Source: Sodalinema lacuna_A
Lineage (GTDB): Bacteria; Cyanobacteriota; Cyanobacteriia; Cyanobacteriales; Geitlerinemataceae
Length of the DNA: 64,000 nt
Direction of reading: 5' to 3'
Assembly: GCA_900149785.2 (NCBI GenBank)
Contig: FSSI02000007.1
Span: 70,492-134,491 of the forward strand
The notes beneath the pieces are model-generated. The model was not told the origin of the DNA, ran no database searches, and saw only the letters and a program-made list of their open reading frames with translations. The position numbers and the translations under genes were made by a program. Below, in pieces: positions 36,801 through 44,619 of this stretch; the stretch's first letter is position 1, and the number at the start of each line of letters is the position of its first letter.

Positions 36801-39363
36801 TCAGGATATTGAAGCTAGCTATTATAGCGGTTTGATTTCGTTGAGAATTTTGGAGAAATATCCGTCCGATGCTTTCAAATGTAAGGTTCATATGTTATTC
36901 AATTCCTTTAATAAACATTGGAAAGAACCCCATTATTTGACAATTTCTGCTTTAGATGAAACTGTCGCCATGGGCATGGATATTGGCGATGTGGTCTATG
37001 CCGCTTACTGTGCCATGTGGTCGGCGGGCTATATGGTGGTTATGGGAATGCCGTTACCGGAGGTGGCACAGAAACAAACCCTGTATCTGGAACTGTTGGG
37101 GAAAATCAAACAGGATCATGGCTTGTATCCGGCGAGAATTTGGCGGCAATTGGTGCAGAATTTACAAGGAGATGCACCTAATGGGTTGCGATTGGCGGGG
37201 GAGTACTTTGGACCGAGCGATCGCGCTACGTTAGAGATTGCGCAAAATAGAATGTTACTGTTTTTTCTCTATTTTGCAGAAGCCTTTCTCGCGTATATCT
37301 TTAAAGATTGGCCAACGGTGAAAGAGAAATATCCCCTAGCCGGAGAGTATAAAAACTCGGCGTTTTCCTCGTTGCTCTTTTGCTACTACCATGTCTATGA
37401 CACGCTCATCAATTGTGCCATCTATCCGGAGTTATCTCCCGAAGAACAGGCGATCGCCTGGGACTCCATTCAGGCCAACACCGCTAAAATCGAAATCTGG
37501 CGACAGGCTGCACCTGAGAATTATCAAAGTAAATGGGACTTGATTCAGGCCGAACAGGCTCGTCTTCAGGGCCAAATCCCAGAAGCGATGGACTATTACG
37601 ATCGCGCCATCGCCTCGGCCCAACAAGAGGGGTTCCTGGCGGAAGTGGCGATCGCCGCCGAACGAGCTGCTGACTTTTACCACAGCTTGGGCCGAGAGAA
37701 AATCGCCAACCACTATCTACAAGACGCCTACTATGCCTATGAACGCTGGGGAGCCACCGCTAAAATGACCGCCTTGTTACACGAGCATCCCCAGTTATAT
37801 CGCCTCGTGTTGCAACAGGATTATAGTGCCTCAACCCTCTCGCCGAAAATCACCCTCAATCATAACCATCCCAAGACAAACGTTACCCTCAATCAAAGCA
37901 CTTTCACTCATCCGGCTCATTCCAACGATATGTTGGATTTGGGAACAGTTATTAAAGCGACTCAAGTCCTTTCAGGACAAATTTGTTTGCCTCAGCTACT
38001 CGAACAACTCATGAGTTTAGCCCTAGAAAATGCCGGAGCGCAACAGGGCTATTTAGTGTTAATGGAAGAGGACACCTTACAGATTGCCGCCTCGGGCCAA
38101 GTTGAGTCGAATATCACCGTTCACGTTGAAACAGACCCCCGAGCTATTTCAGAAACTCAACTCCCCCTCTCCCTGATTCACTATGTTCAACGGACTCAAG
38201 AGTCTGTCGTGCTTTCCCATGCCGTGGACGAGGAGCTTTTTAGCCAAGATCCCTATATTCAGTCCCGTCAGATTCAATCCATTCTCTGTTTACCGATCGT
38301 GCAACAGGGAACCGTTTTGGGACTGTTGTATTTGGAGAATAATCTCACTCAAGGTGCCTTTACACGCGATCGCCTAGAAATCTTAAAAATCCTCTCAGCA
38401 CAAGCGGCAATTTCTATCGAAAATGCCCGCCTCTACCGTCGTCTAACCGAGTATAGCCATCATCTCGAAGATAAAGTTGCTGAGCGCACTCAGGAACTAC
38501 AACAGAAAAACCAAGATTTAGAATCAACGTTAATAGAATTACGGCGGACGCAAACCCAACTGATTCAAACCGAAAAAATGTCAAGTCTAGGACAAATGGT
38601 TGCTGGCTTGGCCCATGAAATCAATAATCCTATCAGCTTTATTGGTGGGAATATCGTCTATGCTCGTGACTATTTCAACGACTTACAAGACGTCATTGAA
38701 CTCTATCAAAATGAGGTGGGGTCTCTCAAGCCATCTCTTGCCAAACGACTCGAAGAAATTGACCTGGATTTTCTCTATCAAGACATTCATGATATCTTTA
38801 ACTCCATGCAAAAGGGGAGCGATCGCATTCGTAGTATCATCCTCGGCCTACGGAACTTCTCCCGCTTAGATGAATCTCAATCTAAGATGGCAGACATCCA
38901 TGAAGGACTCGATAGCACCCTCTCCCTGGTCCAACACCGCCTCAATCCTCCTGGACAACAGCCGAGAATTGAAATTCACAAAACCTATGGGGAGTTACCA
39001 CGAGTCAACTGTTACCCCAGTCAACTCAATCAGGTCTTTTTAAATCTGCTCAATAATGCGATCGATGCCTTACTTCCCTTGACCGCTCAGACTCAGCCCA
39101 AGATTACCATTAAAACCGCCATGATTGATGCCAACCGCATCCAAATTCAGTTTAGCGACAATGGACCGGGGATGAGCGAGGAAGTCTCTCAGAAAATTTT
39201 TGACCCCTTCTTTACCACCAAACCGGTGGGACAAGGAACAGGATTAGGACTCTCCATTAGTTATCAAATTATCACCGACCAACATAACGGTCAGTTATCC
39301 TGTGATACGCAACCCGGCCAGGGAAGCCAATTTACCATTGAGATTCCCATTCAATCCATCTAG
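33892..39363 (+). CDS. Giant Ser/Thr kinase-AAA-GAF-histidine kinase signalling protein
   Basis: An 1823-residue protein of a type expanded in filamentous cyanobacteria. Domains in order: Ser/Thr protein kinase (about 10-270; HKDLKPENIVF catalytic loop, DFS in place of DFG), AAA/NB-ARC-like ATPase (about 295-620; Walker A GYSGIGKSALV, Walker B FLDDLQWADP), a long helical TPR-like region (about 700-1320), GAF (about 1360-1510), coiled coil, H-box GLAHEINNPISFIGG (His near 1573), and HATPase (NQVFLNLLNNAIDAL, DNGPGMSEE, GTGLGLSI). Residues near 645-675 carry a tandem duplication. Soluble; the signal and response regulator are unknown. No ribosome-binding site is obvious. It is convergent with dnaE-N. 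Confidence 0.93.
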   Translation: MLKLLQYQVLETLSENPTTIVYRAIEDPQQRPVILKTLLADHPKAADIARLRYEHDLVCQLDCPGIVKPYGLEQWQGRPVLVLEDFGGRDLTHWLNPNGLELEQTLRIGQKIAIALGQLHQQHLIHKDLKPENIVFNPETQALKLIDFSISSRLGKENPCVSSPNVLQGTLAYMSPEQTGRMNRAIDYRSDFYALGVTLYELLTGHLPFDSDDPMELIHCHIAKPPRPPHERRADLPESVSAIVLKLMAKTAEDRYQSSYGIQKDLETCLTQWTTTQQIPMFELASQDQQGTFSIPEKLYGRDAEVQQLLDAFDRISQGPSEMLLVAGYSGIGKSALVKEVHKPIVRQRGYFISGKFDQFQRNIPYACLIQAFRELVRQLLTETEAEILSWRDKITQALGKNGQVITDVIPEIELIIGTQPAVSSLPVTEAQNRFNLVFRAFIQVFTQPEHPLVMFLDDLQWADPASLQLIHLLIADPDSHNLLMLGAYRDNEVSLSHPLMTTLAKIQQDGITVETLTLKPLTLDHVNGLVGDTLNQPQATVEPLSKLLLSKTQGNPFFITQTFKHLYSENLLQYHQDTASWFWNLEQLLSIDITENVVELMAYEIQRLDASTQHLLQLAACIGNNFDLDILAIVNDASVAQTAAELWSAIHAGLVIPLARSAAELWSAIHAGLVIPLNHQVNHQVNHQDSMPEAIEESGNAIVYKFLHDRVQQAAYSLIPDAEKQDVHLRVGRRLLEYRGSEGLEEGLFDIVNALNLGASLIDDPAERRQLSQLNLDAAMKAKAAAAYASALEYLNVGRQLLPDHVWTTDYKLALDLYTQSVEIYYIQAQFSEAQTLSEIVFKEAKTLLDKVKIYELKIQFFIAQNQMLEALDTALLVLELLGHPLEVNPDKLELVRTTPTLEELPDYPEMRDPYQLAVLRILAIVSGPAYQARPELLPYIVVNGRNLCLQFGHSALVAYSYGMISSPDQDIEASYYSGLISLRILEKYPSDAFKCKVHMLFNSFNKHWKEPHYLTISALDETVAMGMDIGDVVYAAYCAMWSAGYMVVMGMPLPEVAQKQTLYLELLGKIKQDHGLYPARIWRQLVQNLQGDAPNGLRLAGEYFGPSDRATLEIAQNRMLLFFLYFAEAFLAYIFKDWPTVKEKYPLAGEYKNSAFSSLLFCYYHVYDTLINCAIYPELSPEEQAIAWDSIQANTAKIEIWRQAAPENYQSKWDLIQAEQARLQGQIPEAMDYYDRAIASAQQEGFLAEVAIAAERAADFYHSLGREKIANHYLQDAYYAYERWGATAKMTALLHEHPQLYRLVLQQDYSASTLSPKITLNHNHPKTNVTLNQSTFTHPAHSNDMLDLGTVIKATQVLSGQICLPQLLEQLMSLALENAGAQQGYLVLMEEDTLQIAASGQVESNITVHVETDPRAISETQLPLSLIHYVQRTQESVVLSHAVDEELFSQDPYIQSRQIQSILCLPIVQQGTVLGLLYLENNLTQGAFTRDRLEILKILSAQAAISIENARLYRRLTEYSHHLEDKVAERTQELQQKNQDLESTLIELRRTQTQLIQTEKMSSLGQMVAGLAHEINNPISFIGGNIVYARDYFNDLQDVIELYQNEVGSLKPSLAKRLEEIDLDFLYQDIHDIFNSMQKGSDRIRSIILGLRNFSRLDESQSKMADIHEGLDSTLSLVQHRLNPPGQQPRIEIHKTYGELPRVNCYPSQLNQVFLNLLNNAIDALLPLTAQTQPKITIKTAMIDANRIQIQFSDNGPGMSEEVSQKIFDPFFTTKPVGQGTGLGLSISYQIITDQHNGQLSCDTQPGQGSQFTIEIPIQSI
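35821..35964 (+). repeat. In-frame tandem duplication inside the giant kinase
   Basis: Two adjacent copies encode AAELWSAIHAGLVIPL. The two 48-bp copies differ at nine of sixteen codons, all synonymously. Directly after comes a 12-bp repeat (AATCATCAGGTA, about 2.7 copies) encoding NHQV. Close relatives of this kinase, as I recall them, have one such segment. Confidence 0.85.
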
Positions 39364-39383
39364 CCGTAAGGCTTAAACCACGC

Positions 39384-42044
39384 CTAAACCACGGCTAACG
39401 ATAAATCCGGGAGTACGTCTAACTCAACATTGAGATGTTTGAGATCGAGGCCTCGCTCAAAAATCTCATCAATGGGTAACATTTCACCCGATTCAGTCAT
39501 AAACTTGTGGTCCGGTGTGGCGCGAATAACCGCACCATCCTCTAGGGTATATTCAAACACCTCTTGAACGCCGCGATCGTGCCATTGTGCAATGGGTTGC
39601 GTATAAACATGACCGTGGCGATTAAGACTATACACCCGACAGGCAATCTGTTCTTCGACAATGCGACCAATCGGCAACACCCCATACTCCACGGTTAAAA
39701 TTTCCGTGTCATAGGTCAAACAATACTCAGCGAACTTGACCATCTGCTCAAACAAGGCCTCAGCGGTCTTTTTATCCACGCCATTTTTGGCACAGCCATC
39801 AATAAAAATGCCATGATGCTTCTGCATCTCCGCCATTTTCTTTTTCCCCATGGCGCGACGCAGTAAATCCGCTTCCCCCAAGGAATACCCCGCCATATCC
39901 TGAGCGATTTTCATAATCTGCTCCTGATAGACCATAACCCCATAAGTCTCCTTGAGAATCGACCCCAACATGGCATGGTCGTAAACAATCTCTTCTCGAC
40001 CATGTTTGCGGTTAATAAACTTGGGAATCAGGCCGGCATCCAACGGTCCCGGACGGTAGAGTGAAAGGATTGAAGAAATATCATCAATACAAGAGGGTTT
40101 CAAGTCCCGCACCACCTGGCGCATCCCCGAGGATTCCAACTGAAACACTCCTTCTAGCTTCCCTTCAGCTAGGAGTTTATAGGTTTTTTTGATATCTTTC
40201 GGTAATTGACTCTCAGGATTCCGCGCCAGAATCGCTTGACCTTTGCGTTCATGAATGGCTAACTCATCGGGGTCAATGTGGATTCCTTGACTTTGTTCGA
40301 CTAAGTCCAAGGTTTTCTGAATGGTGGTTAAGTTCTTTAACCCCAAAAAGTCCATTTTCAACATCCCCATCGATTCTAAATCTTCCATGGGATATTGGGT
40401 GGTAATTCCCCCATCTTTATTCCGTTGCAAGGGGACAATTTCATCAATGGGGTCAGCGGAAATAATCACCCCCGCTGCGTGAACTCCCGTTGATTTGTTG
40501 GTTCCTTCAATGCGGATGGCCATGTCCAGCCACCGTTGCACAATGGGGTCACTATCATAGGCTTCTTTAAACTCCGGTGCAGGGGTTGCATCGGAAATCA
40601 TCACTTTCAATTTTTCCGGTTTTCCTCGCGACACCGGAATCATTTTTGCCATTTGATCGGCTTGTTTGTAGGGAATATCTAACACCCGCGCCACGTCTTT
40701 TAAAACCGCCTTGGAGGTCATGCGGTTAAAAGTGACAATCTGCGCCACTCGATCGACGCCATATTGCTGCGTGACATATTGAATCATATCATCGCGACGT
40801 TCGATGCAGAAGTCCGTATCAATATCCGGCATTGACTTGCGTTCTGGGTTCAGGAAACGCTCAAATAGTAAGCCATGATGCACGGGGTCAATGTTAGTAA
40901 TTCGCAGGGAGTAAGCCACCAAAGAACCCGCCGCTGAACCGCGTCCGGGACCGACGGGGATATTATTATCTCGGGCAAATTTGATGTAGTCCCAGACCAC
41001 CAAGAAATAGGTGGAGAACCCCATCTGCTGCATCATTTTCAGTTCAAATTCCAGCCGTTCTTTATACTCCGGGTTTATCTCACTGCGGCTTTTGGCGTTG
41101 AGGCGTTCGAGTAAGCCGGCCCAGGTGACGTCTTCGAGATAGGTGTCGGCGGTGTAGCCGGAAGGAATGGGAAAGTCGGGAATCCGGGTGTCGCCAAAGA
41201 GGTCGTAGGGTTTGATTTTATCGGCGACTTTGAGGGTATTGGCGATCGCCTCTTGGATCACCTCATCCTCTAAGTGATCTCGGAACAGTTGCGCCATTTC
41301 CTCAGCGGTTTTCAGGTATTCTGTACCGCTATAACGCAGCCGTTTATCTTCAATAATAGATTTCCCAGTTTGAATGCACAGCAGCGCGTCGTGAGCTTCC
41401 ACGTCGTAACAGGAGATATAATGCGAGTCATTACTGGCGATAATTTCAATGTCGAGTTCCCGCGCAATGCGTACCAATTCTACATTGACCACTCGGTCTT
41501 CACGGGAGCCGTGGTCTTGAATTTCAATGTAAAAATCTTCGCCAAAGGTCTCTTTATACCACGTCGCAATACGACGGGCCACATCGAGGCGATCGCGGAG
41601 AATCGCTTGAGGAATTTCACCCCCTAAACAGGCACTGGTGACGATTAAGCCTTCGCGATATTCAGCCAGTAAGTCCTTATTAACACAAGGACGGGAAAAA
41701 ATGCCTTTACCTTGATACCCTTCTAGGTGAGAAATTGTCGTGAGTTTGGTTAAGTTTTTATAGCCAATGTTATCTTTAGCCAGGACAACTTGGTGATAGC
41801 GGGGACGACGTTCTTGTTTGGTAATGTCGCCATTGATGACGTACATTTCATTGCCGATAATGGGTTTTACGCCTTTCCCTCGGCAGATTTTCACCAGTTG
41901 CGCCGCGCCGTACATCACGCCGTGATCCGTGAGGGCGATCGCGGGCATTTCCAGTTCAGCGGCGCGATCGACGAGCTGCTGAAGTTGACTGGCGCCATCG
42001 AGGAGACTGTAATCGCTATGAATATGTAAGCCAACAAAAGACAT
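39384..42044 (-). CDS. dnaE-N: DNA polymerase III alpha subunit, N-terminal half with split-intein IntN
   Basis: An 886-residue precursor. The extein (774 residues) has the PHP domain (FVGLHIHSDYSLLDGA), the polymerase palm with GRGSAAGSLVAYSL and the catalytic PDIDTDF near residue 405, and ends KFAEY. The 112-residue IntN follows, encoded by 39384-39722. It starts with Cys1 (CLTYDTEILTVEYG), keeps the TPDHKFMT block B histidine, and ends FERGLDLKHLNVELDVLPD plus a short tail. With IntC of dnaE-C it should trans-splice to give a full alpha subunit. The replicative polymerase gene thus needs two transcripts, or one very long one. Confidence 0.97.
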   Translation of the reverse strand: MSFVGLHIHSDYSLLDGASQLQQLVDRAAELEMPAIALTDHGVMYGAAQLVKICRGKGVKPIIGNEMYVINGDITKQERRPRYHQVVLAKDNIGYKNLTKLTTISHLEGYQGKGIFSRPCVNKDLLAEYREGLIVTSACLGGEIPQAILRDRLDVARRIATWYKETFGEDFYIEIQDHGSREDRVVNVELVRIARELDIEIIASNDSHYISCYDVEAHDALLCIQTGKSIIEDKRLRYSGTEYLKTAEEMAQLFRDHLEDEVIQEAIANTLKVADKIKPYDLFGDTRIPDFPIPSGYTADTYLEDVTWAGLLERLNAKSRSEINPEYKERLEFELKMMQQMGFSTYFLVVWDYIKFARDNNIPVGPGRGSAAGSLVAYSLRITNIDPVHHGLLFERFLNPERKSMPDIDTDFCIERRDDMIQYVTQQYGVDRVAQIVTFNRMTSKAVLKDVARVLDIPYKQADQMAKMIPVSRGKPEKLKVMISDATPAPEFKEAYDSDPIVQRWLDMAIRIEGTNKSTGVHAAGVIISADPIDEIVPLQRNKDGGITTQYPMEDLESMGMLKMDFLGLKNLTTIQKTLDLVEQSQGIHIDPDELAIHERKGQAILARNPESQLPKDIKKTYKLLAEGKLEGVFQLESSGMRQVVRDLKPSCIDDISSILSLYRPGPLDAGLIPKFINRKHGREEIVYDHAMLGSILKETYGVMVYQEQIMKIAQDMAGYSLGEADLLRRAMGKKKMAEMQKHHGIFIDGCAKNGVDKKTAEALFEQMVKFAEYCLTYDTEILTVEYGVLPIGRIVEEQIACRVYSLNRHGHVYTQPIAQWHDRGVQEVFEYTLEDGAVIRATPDHKFMTESGEMLPIDEIFERGLDLKHLNVELDVLPDLSLAVV

Positions 42045-42069
42045 TGTTAATTCTGACCTGTTAAGAGCT

Positions 42070-42203
42070 GTAGGGGCGAAAAATCCCCTCCTGGGAGGGG
42101 TTAGGGGTGGGTTCCCCTACAAGTTTCTATCCAATGCAACGAATTCCACCCTATATCCTGAAGACCCAAATAGCTGTAGGGGCGAAAAATTTTTCGCCCC
42201 TAC
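42070..42203. repeat. Two related inverted-repeat elements (REP-like)
   Basis: Both elements start GTAGGGGCGAAAAAT. The second, 42176-42203, is a perfect 28-bp palindrome (14-bp arms GTAGGGGCGAAAAA and its complement). The first, 42070-42120, has the same 7-bp ends (GTAGGGG...CCCCTAC) around a C/G-rich hairpin (CCCCTCCTGGGAGGGG) and looks like a longer relative. They lie between dnaE-N and the DUF2281-like gene, and the second may act as that gene's terminator. Confidence 0.85.
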
Positions 42204-42209
42204 TCGGCC

Positions 42210-42446
42210 TTAAAATACCCCATCTTCTTGCTGCAACATCTGGGCATAATCATCCATCCCGAGTTGAGCCAGTTGCGAGTCTTCCTCAACAAACCCATGT
42301 GCCAGAGATGTCAGGTGATGGGAGTTAGGACAACGATGACGGCGATCGCGAAATCTGAGAAAGGCAATAAAATCAGCGACCTGCTGGAGTTGTTCCTCAG
42401 TTAAGCGGTCGATGTCGTTTTTAACCGTATCGGGGTTAAGCAACAT
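42210..42446 (-). CDS. Small DUF2281-like protein (possible antitoxin)
   Basis: A 78-residue protein, MLLNPDTVKNDIDRLTEEQL, then QQVADFIAFLRFRDRR and an acidic tail (EDSQLAQLGMDDYAQMLQQ). The core helix, with LTEEQLQQVADFI, resembles the DUF2281 family, which often serves as the antitoxin of PIN toxins in cyanobacteria. No toxin gene follows, so it is either solitary or an orphan. The start was fixed by AGGAG eight bases before the ATG. It lies 56 bp downstream of trpD on the same strand. Confidence 0.72.
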   Translation of the reverse strand: MLLNPDTVKNDIDRLTEEQLQQVADFIAFLRFRDRRHRCPNSHHLTSLAHGFVEEDSQLAQLGMDDYAQMLQQEDGVF

Positions 42447-42502
42447 GGGGATAACTCCTATCTGTTCCTTCCCAACCCAAGACAATTCAGTTCAGGAGTC
42501 GC

Positions 42503-43561
42503 CTAGGGCGTTAAGAAGCGGACTAGCGTTTCTAGTTTATCCCAGGCCGCGCCACTTTGGAGGACATCACGGGCGATCGCCAACCCCGCCGCCGTGTCTC
42601 CCATCGGAACCGTCCCCGCCACCTGGAGAGCCAAGGCACTATTGAGGGCCACCACATCTTGCTGAGCTTGAGTCCCCTTTCCTTGCAGGAGCGATCGCAG
42701 AATCTCGGTGTTCTCCTCAATCTCCCCACCCCGTAGAGCCTCCGTCGGGGCCAACGCTAGGCCCAACTCCCGAGGATTGAGTTCCTTGGAGGTCACCTGG
42801 CCCCCCTCTAACACCGCCAAATCCGTGATATCCGCCAATCCCGCCTCATCGAGACGTTCCCGTCCATGTAGCACCATGGCCCGCTCCGGTCCCAACTGGC
42901 CTAACGCTTGCGCCACCGTCTCCAACAACCCCGAATCATAGACCCCCATCACCTGTCCCGTCGGTCGCAACGGATTCACCAGAGGTCCCAGGAGATTAAA
43001 CACCGTCCGCACCTTCAGGGTTTTCCGCAGCGGAACCACCGCCTTCATGGCCGGGTGCCAACCCGGAGCAAACAGAAATGTCACCCCCACCTCAGACACC
43101 GCCGCCTCAATGCGTTCCGCCGGAGCCTGGAGATGAATTCCCAAGGCTTCCAACACATCGGCCGACCCCACCTTACTCGACGCTGAGCGATTACCATGTT
43201 TGACCACCGCCACTCCAGCAGCGGCGGCCACAAAGGCCACACAAGTGGAGATATTAAACGTCGAGGCTCCATCCCCTCCCGTTCCACAGGTATCGATGCG
43301 GGGAGTGGGTAGGGGGGTCTCAGTTCTCGGGTGACTGAGGGATTGCAGAACCTGAGCCATCCCCACCAGTTCCTCCGTCTGCACCCCTTTGGCTTGTAAC
43401 GCCGCCAGGATGGCCCCGGAGAGGACTGGGGGAATCTCCTCCTTGAGCCAACCTTGCATGAGCTGACTGGCCTGCGATCGCGTCAGGGACTGGCGATCGA
43501 GCAGTTGTTGTAGCAAAACCGAAGGATTGAGAGTAGCCGCAGATGTCGAAGCGTCAACCAT
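42503..43561 (-). CDS. trpD: Anthranilate phosphoribosyltransferase
   Basis: It transfers phosphoribose from PRPP to anthranilate in tryptophan synthesis. The 352-residue protein shows the PRPP-binding GTGGDGASTFNIST, the KHGNRSASSKVGSADVLEALG segment that contacts anthranilate and PRPP, and FLFAPGWHPAMKAVVPLRK. Normal length. Only this trp gene is present here, which fits the dispersed trp genes of cyanobacteria. Start ATG at 43561. Confidence 0.96.
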   Translation of the reverse strand: MVDASTSAATLNPSVLLQQLLDRQSLTRSQASQLMQGWLKEEIPPVLSGAILAALQAKGVQTEELVGMAQVLQSLSHPRTETPLPTPRIDTCGTGGDGASTFNISTCVAFVAAAAGVAVVKHGNRSASSKVGSADVLEALGIHLQAPAERIEAAVSEVGVTFLFAPGWHPAMKAVVPLRKTLKVRTVFNLLGPLVNPLRPTGQVMGVYDSGLLETVAQALGQLGPERAMVLHGRERLDEAGLADITDLAVLEGGQVTSKELNPRELGLALAPTEALRGGEIEENTEILRSLLQGKGTQAQQDVVALNSALALQVAGTVPMGDTAAGLAIARDVLQSGAAWDKLETLVRFLTP

Positions 43562-43707
43562 AATTGTTCAATGTTTGCCCCCAATTATGAAACAAAACCG
43601 GGTGGCTGAAAAGCCTTCTCTGGCCAATCCACTCAGGCGAGGGATGAGTTCCCTCATCTGAGGTCACTCCATATCCCGCCACGGTTCCCCGTTTCATAGT
43701 CCCCCAT

Positions 43708-44571
43708 TTAACGATACAGCAGAACCGGAATGTTGCTGGCCCGCAGCATTTGCGCCGTGGTACTCCCAATCACCAAATGACGAATTCGGTTATGGCCATA
43801 GGCTCCCATCACTAACAATTGGATGTTGTAGTCCTGGATATATTTACTAATCACCGTCTCGGGTTCTCCCGTCTGTAAGGAGCAAACCGGGTTGAGACCG
43901 ACTTCTTGTAACTGATTACGGGCCTCCTCAATGCGAGTAATGCCTAGAGAACTGTCGGGATTTTGGGCGATCGTAATCACATGGAAATCTAAGCCCTTAA
44001 AAATAGGCGATTTAATCAAAAACTGCAACATCTTTTTGCCAGTTTCACTGCCATCATAGGCGATTAAAACGCGCTCAATCTCCTGATACTCCCGAGAGGT
44101 AACAAAACAAGGCTTTTTGCTGCTGCGAACAATCCGTTCCAAATTTGCGCCCAGGTGTCCTGAGGCAAATTCTGCCGCTTCTCCTCGTTTTCCCAGAACA
44201 ATCAAATCGGCATCTTCTTCAAATTCATGAAAACAATCCACCAAGAATCCCGTTTTGTGAAGCAGCTTGACATCTTGAACTCCGGCATCACTTAAGATTT
44301 GTTTGGCTTTCGTTAAAATCAACTTCGCTCGTTTGTGATTGATTTTCGCTTTATCATGCTCTAAATCAACCAACTTTTTCAACAACTCTCGGGAAGCCCC
44401 AAGACCAATACTACCACTGAGATTCCCCGTTGAAACAACCCGTTGGCTGCGAACATCGGTGACAAACAAAACTGAGATTTCTGCCGATAATCGCTTTGCC
44501 AACCAACTGCCATAGTCATAGCTTTTTTCAGCAAATGACGAGCCATCGGTACAGAGAAGGATAGAGTTCAT
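43708..44571 (-). CDS. Tandem universal stress protein, ATP-binding type
   Basis: The 287-residue protein has two Usp domains. The second carries a full ATP-binding motif, GAYGHNRIRHLVIGST (Gx2Gx9GS), and the first a near match at GKRGEAAEFASGHLGANL. The start was taken at MNSILLCTDGSS, which is family-like; the frame is open 15 codons further. It lies 48 bp downstream of the SulP transporter gene on the same strand, so the two are probably one transcript. Usp genes paired with SulP transporters occur in other bacteria, suggesting that it modulates or responds to anion transport (inference). Confidence 0.9.
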   Translation of the reverse strand: MNSILLCTDGSSFAEKSYDYGSWLAKRLSAEISVLFVTDVRSQRVVSTGNLSGSIGLGASRELLKKLVDLEHDKAKINHKRAKLILTKAKQILSDAGVQDVKLLHKTGFLVDCFHEFEEDADLIVLGKRGEAAEFASGHLGANLERIVRSSKKPCFVTSREYQEIERVLIAYDGSETGKKMLQFLIKSPIFKGLDFHVITIAQNPDSSLGITRIEEARNQLQEVGLNPVCSLQTGEPETVISKYIQDYNIQLLVMGAYGHNRIRHLVIGSTTAQMLRASNIPVLLYR

Positions 44572-44619
44572 AACAAGTCTGCCAGTAACAAAAATTGGGG
44601 TAACGCCCGTAGTCAAAGT

